Source of the DNA: Rhodospirillaceae bacterium
GTDB taxonomy: Bacteria > Pseudomonadota > Alphaproteobacteria > Rhodospirillales > Casp-alpha2
NCBI GenBank assembly: GCA_002706405.1
Contig: PALN01000050.1
Coordinates: 1 to 51,380, forward strand
Reading direction: 5' to 3'
Length of the DNA: 51,380 nt
Part shown: positions 48,377 to 51,380 of the stretch, piece after piece
Numbering within the stretch: the stretch's first letter is position 1
How the letters are laid out: the number at the start of each line of letters is the position of its first letter
The notes under the pieces: generated by a model
Databases searched by the model: none
What the model saw: the letters and a program-made list of their open reading frames with translations, nothing else
What the model was told of the DNA's origin: nothing
Translations under genes and position numbers: made by a program

Positions 48377-49120
48377 ATGCTGACCAAACGAATCATCCCC
48401 GTCATCCAGGTCCGAAATTATCAGATCGTCAAAAGCCGGCGGTTTGACGATTACCGGGTGGTCGGGAATTTTGAGCAGACTGTCGCCGTTTATAATCGCC
48501 GGCGAGTAGATGAGCTGATCATTCAAGACATCGGCGCATCGAAAGACGGCAGCGGGCCATCACCCCGCATTCTGAAGGTTCTGTCGCGCGACCTCGACGT
48601 GCCCCTGACCTACGGCGGCGGGATCTCCTCGACCGGCCATATCGAGCAGTGCCTGGCAAACGGATGCGACCGCGTGGCTCTGAACCATGCGACGCTGGAC
48701 AATCCCCAGCTTGTTCGGGAAGCCTCGGCGGCCTTCGGCTCCCAATGCATCGTCGGGTCGGTCGATTACACACATCAGGAAAACGGCGTCATGGTCTTTG
48801 ACCACGTGACCGGGAAGCCGACGGACGTCACCTTGCACGACCACCTTGCCCGGCTTCTCGACGCAGGCATCGGCGAACTGCTGCTGACGGACGTCGATCG
48901 AGACGGAATGATGGCGGGCTACGACGACAAGCTGGCCGGCCTCGTGAACGGCGTGTCGTCGCCCGTGTTGATCAACGGGGGATGCGGGTCTCCCGACCAT
49001 ATCGCCGATGTTTCAGATCACTTCGTCGGATGCTGCATGGGCAGCCTGTTTCTGTATACCAAGTTCGGATACAAAGACGTGAAAGACGCACTTTCCGCAC
49101 GCAACGTGTTGGTCAGATGA
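48377..49120 (+). CDS. hisF: HisF-family protein lacking the catalytic Asp11 (glycan paralogue)
   Basis: A 247-residue TIM-barrel HisF homologue. The landmarks are RIIPVIQV at the start, DGSGPSPRIL, YGGGISSTG and LLTDVDRDGMMAGYD. In histidine-pathway HisF the N-terminal block is CLDV, with Asp11 acting as general acid/base; here the residue is Gln (Q11), while the Asp corresponding to D130 (GSVDYTH) is kept. The cyclase reaction is therefore probably lost and the barrel used to channel ammonia from HisH to the WbpG-type enzyme. The stop overlaps the start of the following gene (ATGA). Confidence 0.9.
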   Translation: MLTKRIIPVIQVRNYQIVKSRRFDDYRVVGNFEQTVAVYNRRRVDELIIQDIGASKDGSGPSPRILKVLSRDLDVPLTYGGGISSTGHIEQCLANGCDRVALNHATLDNPQLVREASAAFGSQCIVGSVDYTHQENGVMVFDHVTGKPTDVTLHDHLARLLDAGIGELLLTDVDRDGMMAGYDDKLAGLVNGVSSPVLINGGCGSPDHIADVSDHFVGCCMGSLFLYTKFGYKDVKDALSARNVLVR

Positions 49121-51003
49121 CCGCGACCATCGTCTTTATCGAACGTCTGGATCCGCTGTCGCTGCCCCTAGCCTTATGCCATCGGGCCGTGGGCGGGAAG
49201 GTATTCTACAAAGAATTATCGCCGCTGTTCCGAGGCCGTCGGCTCGAAGGGTTTTTGGCCAAGGGCGGGATTTCGGCATTCAATTTCTTCGGACGTTCGG
49301 GGGCATTATATACGTCGTTTCTGAATGCGCATCGCGATGCGGTCGACCTCGCGTTTTCACGGCGCATCCGGCATCACTTTATCTATGAGCAACTGCGGCG
49401 CGAACTTCCCGACGTGGACCCGGAAGTGATCTCGACCACGGTAAAAGCCTCGGTCTTCAACAATCAGCACCTTAGCTACGGCACATCGAGCGTTCCCTTG
49501 ATCGACCTGCTCATCAAAGATCACGCGGCGTCCGGCACCAAGATGAAGATCATCCCGCGAACCGTGCCCGGCTCGATTCTGCTTGACGCGTATTATCGCG
49601 AGGCCCCCGGCGTTTCTGTTTCCGCCCTGCATGCTGGCGCGCATCTTTTTATCGGGTCCGCCGCCATCATCCGCCGGGCCGCCAGCCGGATCGTCCGGGC
49701 CCTGAAACCTGCGCGGCAAACAACGGCCGCCGCCCCGGCAGCGAAAAGCCGAAATCCGTATGACGCGACGATCCTTTATTTTCCCCATCAGTCGCTGAAG
49801 TACGGCAGATTCTTTAAGAAGACCTACGTGTTCTCGCCGACCTTTCCCGATGACGAAAAACTCTGTCTGCTATGGACACCGGATTGCGTGCAGGAACTGT
49901 CGCGGCGCTACATCCGGCGTTTCAAGCTCCCCGCGCTGTCCGTGCGCGGCCCGGGGATCGCACCCGAAACGACGGCTCTTCTTAAAAGCTGTGCCATGGC
50001 TCGGGGCTTGTCCGTCTTCGCCGACGCATTCATCGGCCTGGAACTTCTCCGGTTTTACAATCGGTTTCGATCCGCATCGCATTTCTTTTCCCGCTTCCGG
50101 GCGGCACGGACGGCCTATGCCCATTACGACACCCTGCTGCCGCCACATATGGTTCTCGCCTTGACGTCGCGCGGCATCGTCACCATCGGGCTGCAGGACC
50201 GGCTTTTCCAGTACCCCTATTTTCCCAACATTTATTTTGACTGCCATCTTGTCGCCGGTCCGGCGCTGGCTCCGCAAATGCAAGCGTTCGGTGATTGCTC
50301 CAAACAAATGATCCCTGTCGGTCTGCCGCGCGCAAGCGATGCCAGAAAGGGACATTCCTGGGTCAATCAGCGGATCAAGGACATGGCGGGACACCGGCGG
50401 GTCGTCGTTTGTTTCGGTCTATTCCCGTTGACCGATCACGACGTGGGAGTTTACGGCGAAGACGGGACCTCCAGGGCCAGCAATTACGATTTCCTGGAGA
50501 CTGCCCTGGAAATGGCCGAAACCTTGCCGGATGATTTCTATTACGTGCGGGTGAAAGAGACGGATTTTATTGAACAGGGGTTTGCGGCGGAGCTTGTTCA
50601 ACGGATACAAGCCAAGGACAACATGCACCTGGACCTGAATATTCGGCAGATGTCTTCCTACGACCTGATCGCCGCCGCCGATGTCGTGATCGGCAAGCTC
50701 AGCATGATCATGGAAGAAGCCCGGGCGGCAGGGAAGCCCGCTATCTATTACGATCCGGAACGATACGTGGAAGGGATCGGCTTCCTTCCGTCCGACCAGG
50801 ATATTATCGCGTCCAACCGCGCCGAACTGCTCGACCTCCTGCGCCGGGTTTCCGCCGAGAAAAACAGTTCGCCCGGCCGCGCGATCCTCGAGCCCTATTA
50901 TTCCACTTCCTTGCCCGGCGGATATGACAGGATAAGACGAATTATCTTCGACCACGGCGTTTGCCCCGATTTCCCATCACCGGAACTTGACCACCAGACA
51001 TGA
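49117..51003 (+). CDS. Large unknown protein of a glycan locus
   Basis: I do not recognise this 628-residue protein. The N-terminal 215 residues include VFIERLDPLSLPLALCHRA and a basic, Ala-rich linker around residues 195-215. The C-terminal half has strands and loops such as VVVCFGLFPL, YYVRVKETDF and YDLIAAADVVIGKLSMIMEEA, which look like the nucleotide-binding half of a GT-B or surface-carbohydrate protein. No signal peptide is obvious. The ATG at 49117 overlaps the HisF stop; the longer frame from 48982 is rejected because it lies in hisF. It is followed by ATGA overlap with a FemAB/GNAT-like gene. A transferase role is only a guess. Confidence 0.65.
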   Translation: MTATIVFIERLDPLSLPLALCHRAVGGKVFYKELSPLFRGRRLEGFLAKGGISAFNFFGRSGALYTSFLNAHRDAVDLAFSRRIRHHFIYEQLRRELPDVDPEVISTTVKASVFNNQHLSYGTSSVPLIDLLIKDHAASGTKMKIIPRTVPGSILLDAYYREAPGVSVSALHAGAHLFIGSAAIIRRAASRIVRALKPARQTTAAAPAAKSRNPYDATILYFPHQSLKYGRFFKKTYVFSPTFPDDEKLCLLWTPDCVQELSRRYIRRFKLPALSVRGPGIAPETTALLKSCAMARGLSVFADAFIGLELLRFYNRFRSASHFFSRFRAARTAYAHYDTLLPPHMVLALTSRGIVTIGLQDRLFQYPYFPNIYFDCHLVAGPALAPQMQAFGDCSKQMIPVGLPRASDARKGHSWVNQRIKDMAGHRRVVVCFGLFPLTDHDVGVYGEDGTSRASNYDFLETALEMAETLPDDFYYVRVKETDFIEQGFAAELVQRIQAKDNMHLDLNIRQMSSYDLIAAADVVIGKLSMIMEEARAAGKPAIYYDPERYVEGIGFLPSDQDIIASNRAELLDLLRRVSAEKNSSPGRAILEPYYSTSLPGGYDRIRRIIFDHGVCPDFPSPELDHQT

Positions 51004-51380
51004 GCGAAACCACCTCATCATCCTTCTATGCTCCCGGCATGATGGACCTCAGCCGCTATCGCCTTGAGCGCGCCGACCTGGGGCCCGCCTGGGATGCGTT
51101 CGTCGAAGGATCTCCGCAAGGCACCTTGTTTTCCGAAACCCGCTTTCTCGAAGCGTTGGACGGCCGCCCCGCGGTGTGGTGGTGCTTGCGCAGCCAAGAG
51201 CCCGCCGCCGCCATTGCCCTGATGGAAAGCAGCGACGGCCGGTCGGCGATCCTCTATCCGAACGTGATTCACAATGGAATTATGTTGCGCGCCGCGCCGC
51301 CCAGTCAGAGCCCCGCGCAGGTCATGTCGGAATCTTTTCGCATCCTAGCCTATATCGCGACGGTTCTGCCCGATCATTAT
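51000..51380 (+). CDS. FemAB/GNAT-type acyltransferase-like protein, cut by window end
   Basis: The frame runs from ATG 51000 (overlapping the previous stop) to the window edge, 127 codons with no stop. The segment AWDAFVEGSPQGTLFSETRFLEAL is the start of the N-acyltransferase fold seen in FemAB-like and GNAT proteins of polysaccharide loci, where such enzymes add an acyl or aminoacyl group to an amino sugar. The catalytic half lies outside the window. Confidence 0.6.
   Translation, partial: MSETTSSSFYAPGMMDLSRYRLERADLGPAWDAFVEGSPQGTLFSETRFLEALDGRPAVWWCLRSQEPAAAIALMESSDGRSAILYPNVIHNGIMLRAAPPSQSPAQVMSESFRILAYIATVLPDHY

Noticed and set aside
47690-49120. HisH and HisF as histidine biosynthesis genes
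   Set aside because: They are adjacent to a WbpG/PseA-type gene, there are no other his genes, and HisF lacks Asp11. A glycan amidation role explains all three.
1-51380. CRISPR arrays, tRNA or rRNA genes, insertion sequences, attachment sites
   Set aside because: I read the gaps between genes and saw no regularly spaced repeats, no cloverleaf-like or conserved rRNA sequence, and no transposase or integrase reading frame.

Overview
The window is a 51.4-kb stretch of a surface-glycan biosynthesis region from a high-GC Gram-negative bacterium. Codon use is strongly GC-biased, with sampled lines at 60-73% GC outside one low-GC segment. Gene families and style suggest an alphaproteobacterium of the Rhodospirillales type; this is an inference from composition and content, since no rRNA or housekeeping marker is present. 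I read 46 protein-coding genes, two of them cut by the window edges. Forty-four lie on the plus strand, many coupled by ATGA or GTGA overlaps. I saw no tRNA, rRNA, transposase, integrase or CRISPR array.

Layout. (1) 1-5515: an SDR enzyme, a LegC-type aminotransferase and a LegG/NeuC-type 2-epimerase (legionaminic/sialic-acid-like sugar), then a NodB deacetylase, a methyltransferase and a PAPS-type sulfotransferase. (2) 5519-8170, minus strand: an SGNH-like protein and an MBOAT O-acyltransferase, a likely O-acetylation pair. (3) 8298-13106: an unknown protein, a HAD phosphatase, a PglK-like ABC flippase and an APH-fold kinase. (4) 13307-22839: a 'sporadic carbohydrate cluster' with two SDRs, a nucleotidyltransferase-sugar kinase fused in the reverse order of HldE, methyltransferases, a split transketolase, a 2OG-Fe(II) oxygenase, an LIC12192-family protein and an RmlD-like reductase. 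(5) 22982-26300: a TIGR04372-type glycosyltransferase and a membrane sulfatase-like protein. (6) 26301-26648: a 348-bp leader with a sigma70-like promoter, an inverted repeat and an 11-of-12 match to the ops element recognised by RfaH-type antiterminators. (7) 26649-39081: an SDR, a second TIGR04372 protein, a TylF-type methyltransferase, a PhyH-type oxygenase, more methyltransferases, three consecutive carbamoyltransferases and a YidC/Oxa1 paralogue. Part of this (about 27.46-32.16 kb) is markedly AT-richer, with both boundaries inside genes. (8) 39078-46299: a formyltransferase-fold protein, a small membrane protein, a 999-residue fusion of a nucleotidyltransferase-like domain with PEP-synthase-type domains, a class I glutamine amidotransferase-like protein, a LicC-like nucleotidyltransferase and a TagF/TagB-like phosphotransferase. 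(9) 46520-51380: WbpG/PseA-type amidotransferase, HisH and HisF paralogues, a large unknown protein and the start of a FemAB/GNAT-like gene.

Taken together the genes appear to make, decorate (N-acyl, amidino, O-acetyl, O-methyl, carbamoyl, formyl, sulfate, possibly phosphodiester) and export an unusually complex glycan. The parts most likely to be undescribed are the dikinase-fusion / cytidylyltransferase / TagF-like module at 40.8-46.3 kb and the reverse-fused kinase with split transketolase module at 13.3-20.8 kb. The ops-like leader suggests that at least 24.7 kb downstream of it may be read as one antiterminated operon.
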